DNA of 26,943 bases, taken from assembly GCA_964643145.1 (NCBI GenBank), contig CAZXPG010000020.1:1-26943 (forward strand), in the 5' to 3' direction. The translations under genes and the position numbers were made by a program. Positions 7,129 to 13,746 of this stretch are shown here, in pieces (the stretch's first letter is position 1; every line of letters starts with the position of its first letter). The DNA comes from CAZXPG01 sp964643145. GTDB lineage: Bacteria > Pseudomonadota > Alphaproteobacteria > Rickettsiales > Arcanibacteraceae. The notes below the pieces were generated by a model. The model worked only from the letters and a program-made list of their open reading frames with translations. It did no database searches and was not told the DNA's origin.

Positions 7129-7488
7129 ATGCCAAAACGCGCTCTCAACGAAACTACTACTTCAACTACTACTTCAACTACCACTGAGCAGAACGAAAAT
7201 ATTCTGCCAAATATACCAGAATCCCAGTGGCAATATACCACTCCAGACCAGCCCACAAATAAAAATCTACCTGCTCTTGATAGAAGCGGCAGGTCTTCAC
7301 TCCTTAGCGATTTTAACGAAGAATCCACACCAACAGGAGGACTTGCAGCACTATTAACAGGAACATCGCCTATTGCTCTTCACGATACACCTGAAACAAT
7401 ACCGACATTCTCGCCTACTTCCCTTGTTAATAGCAGTTCCCATCAAGGCACGGCAAAGCGTTTGCGTAAGGATGGCCCTACCCGTTAA
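7129..7488 (+). CDS. Hypothetical Thr/Ser/Pro-rich protein
   Basis: I do not recognise this 119-residue protein. It starts MPKRAL, followed by a Thr tract (ETTTSTTTSTTTE) encoded by a 12-bp tandem repeat near 7149-7190, then polar, Pro/Ser/Thr-rich sequence without signal peptide, membrane segment or cysteines. The C-terminus is basic (KRLRKDGPTR). It is probably largely disordered. Support for it being a gene: a good promoter upstream and an uninterrupted frame. Against: only weak ribosome-binding sequence before ATG 7129 and low-complexity composition; an antisense frame (7092-7328) is also open but has no comparable signals. It lies in the tRNA-Pro accessory strip. The basic tail could resemble a eukaryotic nuclear signal, but that is speculation. 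Confidence 0.45.
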   Translation: MPKRALNETTTSTTTSTTTEQNENILPNIPESQWQYTTPDQPTNKNLPALDRSGRSSLLSDFNEESTPTGGLAALLTGTSPIALHDTPETIPTFSPTSLVNSSSHQGTAKRLRKDGPTR

Positions 7489-7609
7489 TTTTCGTTAGCG
7501 GATGACAGTATACTGCTCACAGTTCAAGAATTGGTTAGGTTGCAATGTGAGCAGACTATGCTTGAGTGCAAGCAATGCTGCATAAAGCAGGCATTGCGCG
7601 GCATTTCCC

Positions 7610-7653
7610 CCTGCAATACATCTTTAGATGTATCTAAAGATACATAATGCAGG
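7610..7653. repeat. Nested and overlapping palindromes
   Basis: TACATCT-TT-AGATGTA (7617-7632) overlaps ATGTATCT-AA-AGATACAT (7628-7645). Both are perfect and lie inside a CCTGCA/TGCAGG outer pair, so two mutually exclusive hairpins are possible. Confidence 0.6.
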
Positions 7654-7668
7654 AACGCAAAAATAAGG

Positions 7669-7711
7669 AACCTCAGTTTTGGATAAGTTTTGCTTATCCA
7701 AAACTGAGGTT
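7669..7711. repeat. Palindromic intergenic repeat, copy 3
   Basis: This is the most complete copy: AACCTCAGTTTTGGATAAG and CTTATCCAAAACTGAGGTT are perfect 19-bp arms around a short T-rich loop. It can serve as the reference copy. Confidence 0.95.
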
Positions 7712-7774
7712 AGCTAGCATTGAAAAGTCACCACTTTCCAACAGTTGTAGGAAGCATAAATTTACTATAGATGC

Positions 7775-7803
7775 TTGAGACAAAAGGAAATTTATAGTAT
7801 AAT
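7775..7803 (+). promoter_or_regulatory. Near-consensus sigma70 promoter
   Basis: TTGAGA (7775-7780), a 17-base spacer and a perfect TATAAT (7798-7803). The predicted start near 7810 gives a leader of about 25 bases carrying AAGGA before ATG 7835. It is the best promoter I noticed in the window. Confidence 0.8.
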
Positions 7804-7834
7804 TAAGCGGTAACTTTTTGTAAGGATGGAAATT

Positions 7835-8842
7835 ATGAGTGCAGCATTAGAAAATGACATAAAGCTTAAAGAAAGCCAATTACAGGCGGAACGCGAAAAG
7901 CCTGAAATGGCGCGAGACGAAGGGCTCATTGCCTCTCTCCAACAGAGCATTAAGCTTTCCACTGAACAACTCAAGGAGGAAGAAAAAGCCGAGAAGGACA
8001 TGCGAGAGCACAGCCGAACACCGATTAGCCAGGAAATGAAAGATGAGATAACGGTTGCTGCTGCATTGAAGTCTGCATCGCTATTCCTGAAGACAGCAGA
8101 GGTCAGGCAAATGAGAAGTGTATCTCAAGCATTGAGTGGCAATGGCCAGATTATTGATGAAGATGGTAATAAACATAATATTACAAGCAAAGATATAGAT
8201 CAAATGCATGCAAATGCCCATGAAATTGTGAATAACGACCACAATCAGGCAGCACATAAGCAACGTCAGGAAGCTGCCAAACTCTTAAAAGAGCAGCTAG
8301 AGCGTACCGATTTATCACCAGAAGAACGGGAAAAGAAAGCCAAAGCACACGAAACTATTGTTGAAGCCATCGGTGAGTTCAAGGGTGCAGAAGCGAAGGT
8401 ACAGCGTCAGGAAGTATTACAAGAATTACGGCAAGGAAAACCTGCACTACAGAAAGTGGATCAGGTGCTTACAACTGAACAGGAACATGCCAGGAAAAAA
8501 GAGCTATTCCGCTTGGAACAGGAACTTGAAAAAGGAAAAATTTCTCCTGAAGAATATCTGCAAGCGGTAGAAAAAACCACTAACGCCACACTATCAAACG
8601 AGCGTCGCAATCTTACTATACGCGCACAGGTGGGGGAAACATTAGGCCTTTCAGGAAATGCGGGTGACGTCACCGACGAACAACGCAAGATAGCACAAGT
8701 GACCAGCAAAGCACTAAATAGCGGCATTGGTGCTAGTTTGCGCTCCGCTGGGATGCAAGGAGGGCAAGAGGCTAAAGGGGCACAAGCAACAGCGGGGATG
8801 CCAGCACAACAGCAATCAGCTTCCAAGGGAGCAGAGCGCTGA
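7835..8842 (+). CDS. Hypothetical charged coiled-coil protein
   Basis: I do not recognise this 335-residue protein. It is rich in Glu, Lys, Gln and Ala and mostly helical, with likely coiled coils at about residues 5-60 and 135-245 (for example QRQEAAKLLKEQLERTDLSPEEREKKAKAHE and ELFRLEQELEKGKISPEEYLQ). There is no signal peptide, membrane segment or cysteine. The last 40 residues are Ala/Gly/Gln/Ser-rich (GMQGGQEAKGAQATAGMPAQQQ) and probably disordered. ATG 7835 was chosen because AAGGA lies 8 bases upstream; ATG 7826 overlaps that site. It has its own near-consensus promoter and is followed by a 95-bp inverted repeat. Its place next to an integrase remnant suggests island cargo; a secreted effector or structural role would be a guess. 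Confidence 0.8.
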   Translation: MSAALENDIKLKESQLQAEREKPEMARDEGLIASLQQSIKLSTEQLKEEEKAEKDMREHSRTPISQEMKDEITVAAALKSASLFLKTAEVRQMRSVSQALSGNGQIIDEDGNKHNITSKDIDQMHANAHEIVNNDHNQAAHKQRQEAAKLLKEQLERTDLSPEEREKKAKAHETIVEAIGEFKGAEAKVQRQEVLQELRQGKPALQKVDQVLTTEQEHARKKELFRLEQELEKGKISPEEYLQAVEKTTNATLSNERRNLTIRAQVGETLGLSGNAGDVTDEQRKIAQVTSKALNSGIGASLRSAGMQGGQEAKGAQATAGMPAQQQSASKGAER

Positions 8843-8860
8843 GGAGAGAGGATATAACCC

Positions 8861-8955
8861 CATTTCAGTTCAAGAAAGCTGGGATTTTAGCCTCATATTG
8901 TTGGCTTTCCAAACGCACCCTTCCGGTCTAAAGTCCCAACTCTTGAACTGAAATG
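8861..8955. repeat. 95-bp inverted repeat with ~28-bp arms
   Basis: CATTTCAGTTCAAGA (8861-8875) is repeated perfectly inverted at 8941-8955. The match continues inward imperfectly (GCTGGGATTTTAG against CTAAAGTCCCAAC) around a loop of about 37 bases. It may be the terminator of the coiled-coil gene, although no T run follows, or a small non-autonomous element. Confidence 0.75.
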
Positions 8956-9009
8956 AAGTTACTGACCACAGGGTAGAAATTTTTCTATCTCGTATAAAGT
9001 TTTCATAAA

Positions 9010-9045
9010 AAATCACTTGTGATTTACAGCATTCTGCTCTCTACT
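9010..9045 (+). promoter_or_regulatory. Palindrome overlapping candidate rimK promoter
   Basis: AAATCAC-TT-GTGATTT (9010-9025) is a perfect 16-bp palindrome. It covers TTGTGA (9017-9022), which with TCTACT (9040-9045) 17 bases on forms a plausible promoter. The arrangement suggests an operator over the -35 element. Confidence 0.35.
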
Positions 9046-9077
9046 CTGAAGTTAAGTTTAACCTAGTGGAGCAGCCT

Positions 9078-9986
9078 ATGAAAATCGTCATATTATCGCG
9101 CAACCCAAAGCTTTATTCCCATCGTCGGCTGGTAGAAGCGGGGGAAGCACGTGGCCATGAAGTGCGTGTAATTAATACTCTTCATTGCTACATGAATATT
9201 GCCTCTTCCAAACCAGAGGTACATTATCGTGGCGGCGAGGTATTGCAAGGCATTGATGCAGTAATTCCACGTATTGGTGCCTCCATTACATTCTATGGCA
9301 CGGCCGTGGTGCGACAGTTTGAGATGATGGGGGTCTATTCCTTAAATGAGTCTATGGCCATTTCCCGTTCGCGTGACAAATTACGCTCCCTGCAATTGCT
9401 CGCACGTAAGGGCGTTAACCTCCCTGTTACTGGCTTTGCCCATTCCCCTTCCGAGACAGGGCACCTGATTGAACTGGTGGGGGGAGCACCACTGGTGGTA
9501 AAGCTACTGGAGGGAACGCAGGGAATCGGAGTGGTGCTAGCGGAAACCCACAAGGCAGCAGAAAGTGTGATCAATGCCTTCAAAGGGTTAGATGCCAATA
9601 TTCTGGTGCAAGAATTCATCAAAGAGGCTGGCGGCATGGATATACGCTGCCTGGTGGTGGGTGATAAGGTGGTGGGAGCAATGAAACGCCAGGCCAAAGA
9701 AGGAGAGTTCCGCTCTAATCTACATTGCGGCGGCAAAGCAAGTGCGATAAAAATTACTCCCGAAGAACGGGCACTGGCAGTACGTGCAACGAAAATTCTG
9801 GGGTTAAATGTAGCGGGGGTGGATATTGTTCGTTCCGAACGGGGGCCTATGGTACTTGAAGTGAATTCGAGCCCAGGGCTTGAAGGCATCGAAACGGTTA
9901 CCCGCAAAGATATCGCCGGAATGATTATTGAATTTATTGAAAAAAACGCCAAACCACATCACACCAAAACACGTGGAAAAGGCTAG
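9078..9986 (+). CDS. rimK: Ribosomal protein S6--L-glutamate ligase RimK
   Basis: ATP-grasp ligase of the RimK family; E. coli RimK adds glutamate residues to the C-terminus of ribosomal protein S6 using ATP. Residues 1-95 are the N-terminal preATP-grasp part (MKIVILSRNPKLYSHRRL, VIPRIGASITFYG). The ATP-grasp core contains VVKLLEGTQGIGVVL (Lys142, glycine loop 145-152), MDIRCLVVGDKVVGAMKR and the metal-binding VLEVNSSPGLEGIE. The length of 302 matches E. coli (300). ATG 9078 was chosen: GGAG is 7 bases upstream and the product begins exactly like RimK; a GTG at 9066 would add four residues. The C-terminal tail is basic. No glutathione or peptidase genes are adjacent, so the assignment rests on sequence alone. 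Confidence 0.92.
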   Translation: MKIVILSRNPKLYSHRRLVEAGEARGHEVRVINTLHCYMNIASSKPEVHYRGGEVLQGIDAVIPRIGASITFYGTAVVRQFEMMGVYSLNESMAISRSRDKLRSLQLLARKGVNLPVTGFAHSPSETGHLIELVGGAPLVVKLLEGTQGIGVVLAETHKAAESVINAFKGLDANILVQEFIKEAGGMDIRCLVVGDKVVGAMKRQAKEGEFRSNLHCGGKASAIKITPEERALAVRATKILGLNVAGVDIVRSERGPMVLEVNSSPGLEGIETVTRKDIAGMIIEFIEKNAKPHHTKTRGKG

Positions 9987-10000
9987 AGCCTATTCACCCC

Positions 10001-10036
10001 GCAGGAGAGGAAAGAAAGATGTCTTCCTTCTCCTGC
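10001..10036 (+). terminator. Hairpin after rimK, likely terminator
   Basis: GCAGGAGA-GGAAAGA pairs with TCTTCC-TTCTCCTGC across a short loop, followed by ATTGATTTT. The stem is strong and the T tract is short. It separates rimK from the convergent small secreted-protein gene. Confidence 0.6.
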
Positions 10037-10082
10037 ATTGATTTTGGGAGAAATACGCATCGTTATAGTATAGTAGTTAAGC

Positions 10083-10364
10083 TTAGTTGAAGAATACAGG
10101 CTGAGTTACATAGGCAGTTTCCCTGCGTATAGCCGCTTTTTGTTGCACCATGCAATCGGCAAAATACCTGTCAATTAAATCATATTGGTCCCGCAAGTTC
10201 ATTTCATCAGAATTATCATCCCGAATCAGACGGCTCACGGAATAATCTGTACAATACTCAGCCAAATATTCCTGGTTTGCAGCATAGGCTGAGCCTTGGG
10301 CTAGTAACGCAGAGGCAAATGTTATGGCAACACATAACCTCCCATATAATGTATAATGTTCCAT
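10083..10364 (-). CDS. Small secreted hypothetical protein
   Basis: The product has 93 residues. Residues 1-28 form a signal peptide (hydrophobic VAITFASALLAQGSAYA, cleavage after AYA). The mature part of about 65 residues is acidic and contains two cysteines (EYCTDY and ADCMVQ) that could form one disulfide in the periplasm. I do not recognise the family. AGGAG lies 9 bases before ATG 10364, so translation is well supported. The stretch AGTAGTATCATG around the start codon is duplicated about 47 bases upstream (10409-10420 on the + strand), where it opens a five-codon ORF. It lies alone between rimK and carA, convergent with rimK. Confidence 0.7.
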   Translation of the reverse strand: MEHYTLYGRLCVAITFASALLAQGSAYAANQEYLAEYCTDYSVSRLIRDDNSDEMNLRDQYDLIDRYFADCMVQQKAAIRRETAYVTQPVFFN

Positions 10365-10812
10365 GATACTACTCCTGTCATAAGTGTGCTCGTTTAGAAA
10401 ATTGTTTTCATGATACTACTTGGACGAGGGGGTACTGTACGCCTAAAAGGTAAATAAAAGGTAAATTTTTGGAATTATTTTCTATAAAAAGTCATTTACA
10501 CAGAAAACAACGCAACTTCAAATATATAAATCGCACTTTTTTAATAGGTGTATAATTTTAGATACACGCAATTCTTGGTAATGGTTTGTATATTGTATGC
10601 ATTTATCGTTATAGTTGCAACACCAAGAGAAGTATCCTAAATGTAATTTTTCTAGTCGTTATTGTATCTTTCTGCTTGACAGGTGTGGGAGTTTTTTTTA
10701 GCCTCCACCTTCAGTTTGCCGATATAATTTTAAGCCAAAACTATAACACTTAAGAAGCGTTGCCCCTTTCAGCAAACAGCAGCGCTCGTTTCGTGCACCT
10801 GAATATTCTACT
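10365..10812. other. Long non-coding region upstream of carA
   Basis: No gene is seen in these 448 bases. Contents: the 12-bp direct repeat CATGATACTACT (10362-10373 and 10409-10420), two AAAAGGTAAAT units near 10444-10466, small inverted repeats GTGTAT/ATACAC (10548-10567) and TCTTGGT/ACCAAGA (10573-10628), TTGACA at 10676-10681, a T8-like run flanked by AGGTG and CACCT (10681-10710), and TATAAT at 10723-10728. TTGACA and TATAAT are too far apart to be one promoter. A leader regulating carA is possible but unproven. Confidence 0.5.
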
Positions 10813-12012
10813 ATGACCTCTACTTCAACAATAGTCCTTCCTTCGCATAGCAATGCGCTCCTTCTTCTTGCAGATCATTCACTTTTCTTTGGTAAAGGAA
10901 TCGGTGTGCAGGGTATTACAACTGGAGAAATCTGCTTTAACACCGCCATGACAGGCTATCAGGAGGTGTTAACCGACCCTTCCTATGCTGGCCAGATTAT
11001 CACCTTTACCTTTCCGCATATTGGCAATGTGGGCACAAACGACGAGGATATTGAAGCCTTCCTCCCCCATGCACGTGGCCTGATCCTGCGAGAAGATATC
11101 ACTAACCCTGCCAATTTCCGACATAATAGCCACTTACATGATTGGCTATGTAAGCACCAGCTCACTGGTATTGCTGGCCTAGATACGCGGGCACTTACCC
11201 GTCATATCCGCACAAATGGAGCGCAAAATGCACTGATTCTCCATACCACGTTTGGTGCTGAAATAGATGTGCAGGCGTTGCAAGCGCAACTTGCCGCTAT
11301 GCCTGATTTTAATGGTATCGAACTGGCCAAAACGGTTACATCCCCCGTTGCTGCCGGATGGGAGCAGCCGGAATGGCAATTGGAATCAGGGTTTTGCACT
11401 ACGGCAACTCCACACCATAAAGTAGTGGCGATAGATTTTGGTGCTAAGCAGAATATTTTACGTTGCCTAGTCAGCAGTGGCTGTGAGGTAGTGACGGTGC
11501 CAGCAACCGCCTCTTATAACGAGATTATGCGCCACCAGCCTGATGGAGTGTTCCTCTCCAACGGCCCGGGTGACCCAGCAGCAACGGGCGAATATGCCGT
11601 GACGGTGATACGACAGTTGGTGGATAGTGGGCTGCCACTATTTGGTATTTGCCTAGGGCACCAGTTGCTTGCACTCGCACTAGGGGCTAGAACTGAGAAA
11701 ATGCACCAGGGGCATCGTGGTGCCAACCATCCCGTGCAAGATTTAACCACGGGGAAGGTGGAAATCACCTCACAGAACCACGGTTTCACGGTGATTGCCA
11801 GTTCACTTCCCCAAAACGCCAGGGTCAGCCATATATCACTGTTTGATGGCACCGTCGAAGGGCTGGAAATGCTGGATAAGCCGGTATTTTCCGTGCAATA
11901 CCACCCTGAAAGTTCTCCTGGCCCTCATGATAGCCACTATCTCTTTGATAAATTCGTGGGCTTCATGCAAGCCACCAGCGAGGCCAAAAGCGCCAGTAAA
12001 GTGGGGGCATAA
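10813..12012 (+). CDS. carA: Carbamoyl-phosphate synthase small subunit
   Basis: Glutamine amidotransferase subunit that releases ammonia for CarB, feeding arginine and pyrimidine synthesis. Residues 15-150 are the small-chain N-terminal domain (GEICFNTAMTGYQEVLTDPSYAGQI). Residues 205-385 are a class I amidotransferase domain with the full triad Cys280 (GICLGHQ), His364 and Glu366 (QYHPESSPGP). At 399 residues it is a little longer than E. coli CarA (382), mainly at the N-terminus and a Lys/Ser/Ala-rich tail. No clear ribosome-binding site precedes ATG 10813. The next gene, an AAA ATPase, starts one base after the stop, so carA is separated from carB by a two-gene insertion. Confidence 0.97.
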   Translation: MTSTSTIVLPSHSNALLLLADHSLFFGKGIGVQGITTGEICFNTAMTGYQEVLTDPSYAGQIITFTFPHIGNVGTNDEDIEAFLPHARGLILREDITNPANFRHNSHLHDWLCKHQLTGIAGLDTRALTRHIRTNGAQNALILHTTFGAEIDVQALQAQLAAMPDFNGIELAKTVTSPVAAGWEQPEWQLESGFCTTATPHHKVVAIDFGAKQNILRCLVSSGCEVVTVPATASYNEIMRHQPDGVFLSNGPGDPAATGEYAVTVIRQLVDSGLPLFGICLGHQLLALALGARTEKMHQGHRGANHPVQDLTTGKVEITSQNHGFTVIASSLPQNARVSHISLFDGTVEGLEMLDKPVFSVQYHPESSPGPHDSHYLFDKFVGFMQATSEAKSASKVGA

Positions 12013-12013
12013 C

Positions 12014-13105
12014 ATGCTGAAAACGCTTACCATCGACAATTTTCGTGGGATCAAACACCTCACCATTAAGGATGTTGCCCGGGTAAATCTGGTGGTAGGC
12101 GGGAATAACAGCGGTAAGACCAGCGTGCTTGAGGCTTTGGTATTAGCCACAAATCTTCACAACTTACAGTCATGCTTTTTTATCACGAGGCTCATCCGTA
12201 CGATAAATTCACGGATTGATGACGAACATCTTTTAGATGGCCTATGGCGGTCTTTTTTTTATCAACTTTTGATAGAAAATACTATCGCTATTAACGTGCA
12301 ATTTTCTGATAACACCAATCGCCTGGTGAACATTAAACCTTTACGTCAGAAAAATGAAGAGATTCAGGATGCCTTAAAGATACATGATATTAATCAATCT
12401 TTTAACACCATTAAAGGATTGGATTACACTGTTAGTACCAACATCGAACACTCTCCCCTTAAAGCATCACTTTCCTCATTCATCACTTCGGATAAAAAGG
12501 TTCAGCTACAGATCGAAGGTAACGAAATCTATCAAAATTATCCCCCTGCCCATACGGCTCTAATGATAGCTCCTACAAGAGGTTTACAATTAGGCTATGA
12601 GCAATTGCAGATTATTTTCAATAATCCAGCACTAGAGAAAAGGATAAGGGATGCTTTACGCATATTTATACCTGCACTGCAAAATCTTTATATTAATGGA
12701 GATCAAGTCTATCTCGATACTGGCTTTGGGCGAATGAATATTAATTTCTTTGGGGATGGTGTGCGAAATATTTTTGCGTTTATTGCGCTTATCGTATCGT
12801 CACCCAACACCATCATTGCTATTGATGAAATTGATACTGGTCTGCACTATTCTTTTCAAAAAGAAATGTGGAAGGCGGTGCTTTTAGCGGCGAAGGAAAA
12901 CAATGTCCAACTTTTCGCTACCACTCATTCTGATGAATGTATTGCTGCACTGAGTGAGGCTTATCAGGAGGTATGGAAAGGCAAAGAAGAGGATGAAATA
13001 AGGCTGTTCCGCATTGAGAAAGAGGGAGACGGAACCTCGCATGCAGCAACCTATGCACCAGATATTCTGGCTATGGCCTTAGAACGGCATCGAGAGGTGC
13101 GTTAA
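12014..13105 (+). CDS. AAA family ATPase (SMC/OLD-like)
   Basis: Compact ABC/SMC-type ATPase of 363 residues. The N-terminus MLKTLTIDNFRGIKHLTI is the usual beta-strand opening of this group. Walker A is GGNNSGKTS (residues 29-37), the signature-like region FGDGVRNIFAFI lies near 246-257, Walker B is TIIAIDEID (266-274, Asp271/Glu272), and the switch His305 is in FATTHSDE. Residues 45-240 between the lobes are AT-rich in codon use compared with carA and carB, suggesting acquisition. ATG 12014 was chosen because it immediately follows the carA stop and gives the canonical N-terminus; the frame is open further upstream inside carA. The stop overlaps the next start (TAATG), so the pair is translationally coupled. 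Related ATPase-TOPRIM pairs act in phage defence; the function here is inferred. Confidence 0.88.
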   Translation: MLKTLTIDNFRGIKHLTIKDVARVNLVVGGNNSGKTSVLEALVLATNLHNLQSCFFITRLIRTINSRIDDEHLLDGLWRSFFYQLLIENTIAINVQFSDNTNRLVNIKPLRQKNEEIQDALKIHDINQSFNTIKGLDYTVSTNIEHSPLKASLSSFITSDKKVQLQIEGNEIYQNYPPAHTALMIAPTRGLQLGYEQLQIIFNNPALEKRIRDALRIFIPALQNLYINGDQVYLDTGFGRMNINFFGDGVRNIFAFIALIVSSPNTIIAIDEIDTGLHYSFQKEMWKAVLLAAKENNVQLFATTHSDECIAALSEAYQEVWKGKEEDEIRLFRIEKEGDGTSHAATYAPDILAMALERHREVR

Positions 13106-13737
13106 TGGGTAACAACCGCTCCCTATCCTCTACCACCACAACCTTATTATGTGTTGAAGGTGATGACGACCGTTATATGCTGAAGCATTTTTGCCGTCAC
13201 CTTCAAATGCAGCATGTGGAGATATGGGAGGTGGATACTAAAAGTTCTAAATCCTACCAGAAGGAATTACAATTGCTTAAAAACGAGCCAAATTTCAGGA
13301 ATGTCAGGCGGCTTGCACTTATGTGTGATGCAGATGGCTGTAACGGGGAAGCCCAAACGCTATTACGTGCCGCCCTTGAGAGTGAAGGGCTGCCCGCTCC
13401 GGCCATAAATGAGATATATGCTGAGAATGACACTCTGCGTACTGGCATCTATGTCATGTCTGGTGCAGATGGCAATGGTGCGATAGAAGAACTTTTCTTT
13501 GAAACCTTAGATAACGATCCCATTATGGCATGTGTGGATGGGTATTTTGCCTGTTTAACGCAGAAGTCTATGCCATTGCCAAAGCGCGTATCAAAAGCTA
13601 GAATCCAGGTATATCTTGCAGGAGCAGCGGGGAATAGGGATATAGTCCGAACCCTGGGGCTTGCCGCCCGTGATGGATACTGGAATTTTGCCCATCCCAA
13701 ACTTAACCGTTTACGAAACTTTTTACTTGAACTTTAA
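13105..13737 (+). CDS. DUF3226 / TOPRIM-like protein
   Basis: Product of 210 residues resembling the DUF3226 family, which belongs with TOPRIM-type folds. The TOPRIM signature is visible: LLCVEGDDDRYML (Glu18, with Asp20-22), LALMCDADG (Asp75 and Asp77, the DxD motif) and NGAIEELFFETL (acidic residues 128-129) matching the family's GxxE segment. In OLD-type enzymes such acidic residues bind metal and cut nucleic acid, so nuclease activity is plausible but not shown. The gene overlaps the ATPase stop by one base, and carB begins 9 bases after its own stop. The tight packing implies a functional pair made together with carA and carB. Confidence 0.82.
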   Translation: MGNNRSLSSTTTTLLCVEGDDDRYMLKHFCRHLQMQHVEIWEVDTKSSKSYQKELQLLKNEPNFRNVRRLALMCDADGCNGEAQTLLRAALESEGLPAPAINEIYAENDTLRTGIYVMSGADGNGAIEELFFETLDNDPIMACVDGYFACLTQKSMPLPKRVSKARIQVYLAGAAGNRDIVRTLGLAARDGYWNFAHPKLNRLRNFLLEL

Positions 13738-13746
13738 TACACGATT

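Larger units (their letters stand above)
7489..7774. other. Non-coding strip with four successive hairpins
   Basis: No convincing gene is seen between the Thr-rich ORF and the next promoter. Four inverted repeats follow each other: CTGCTCACA/TGTGAGCAG (7513-7554), GCAATGC/GCATTGC (7572-7597), a CCTGCA/TGCAGG-bounded structure holding two overlapping palindromes (7610-7653), and the 43-bp palindromic repeat (7669-7711). Confidence 0.6.

Noticed and set aside
7092..7328. Open frame on the minus strand opposite the Thr-rich ORF
   Set aside because: It has no promoter or ribosome-binding site, and its Val-rich VVVEVVVEVVV stretch is the mirror of the Thr-coding tandem repeat.
6647..9000. Second att site matching the tRNA-Pro 3' end
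   Set aside because: I looked for the T-arm and acceptor sequence downstream and found no copy in the island strip.
10676..10728. TTGACA and TATAAT upstream of carA as one promoter
   Set aside because: The spacing of about 41 bases is far from 16-18; each may belong to a different weaker promoter.
11795..12013. N-terminal extension of the AAA ATPase frame into carA
   Set aside because: The extra 73 residues are an out-of-frame reading of carA; ATG 12014 gives the standard ATPase N-terminus.
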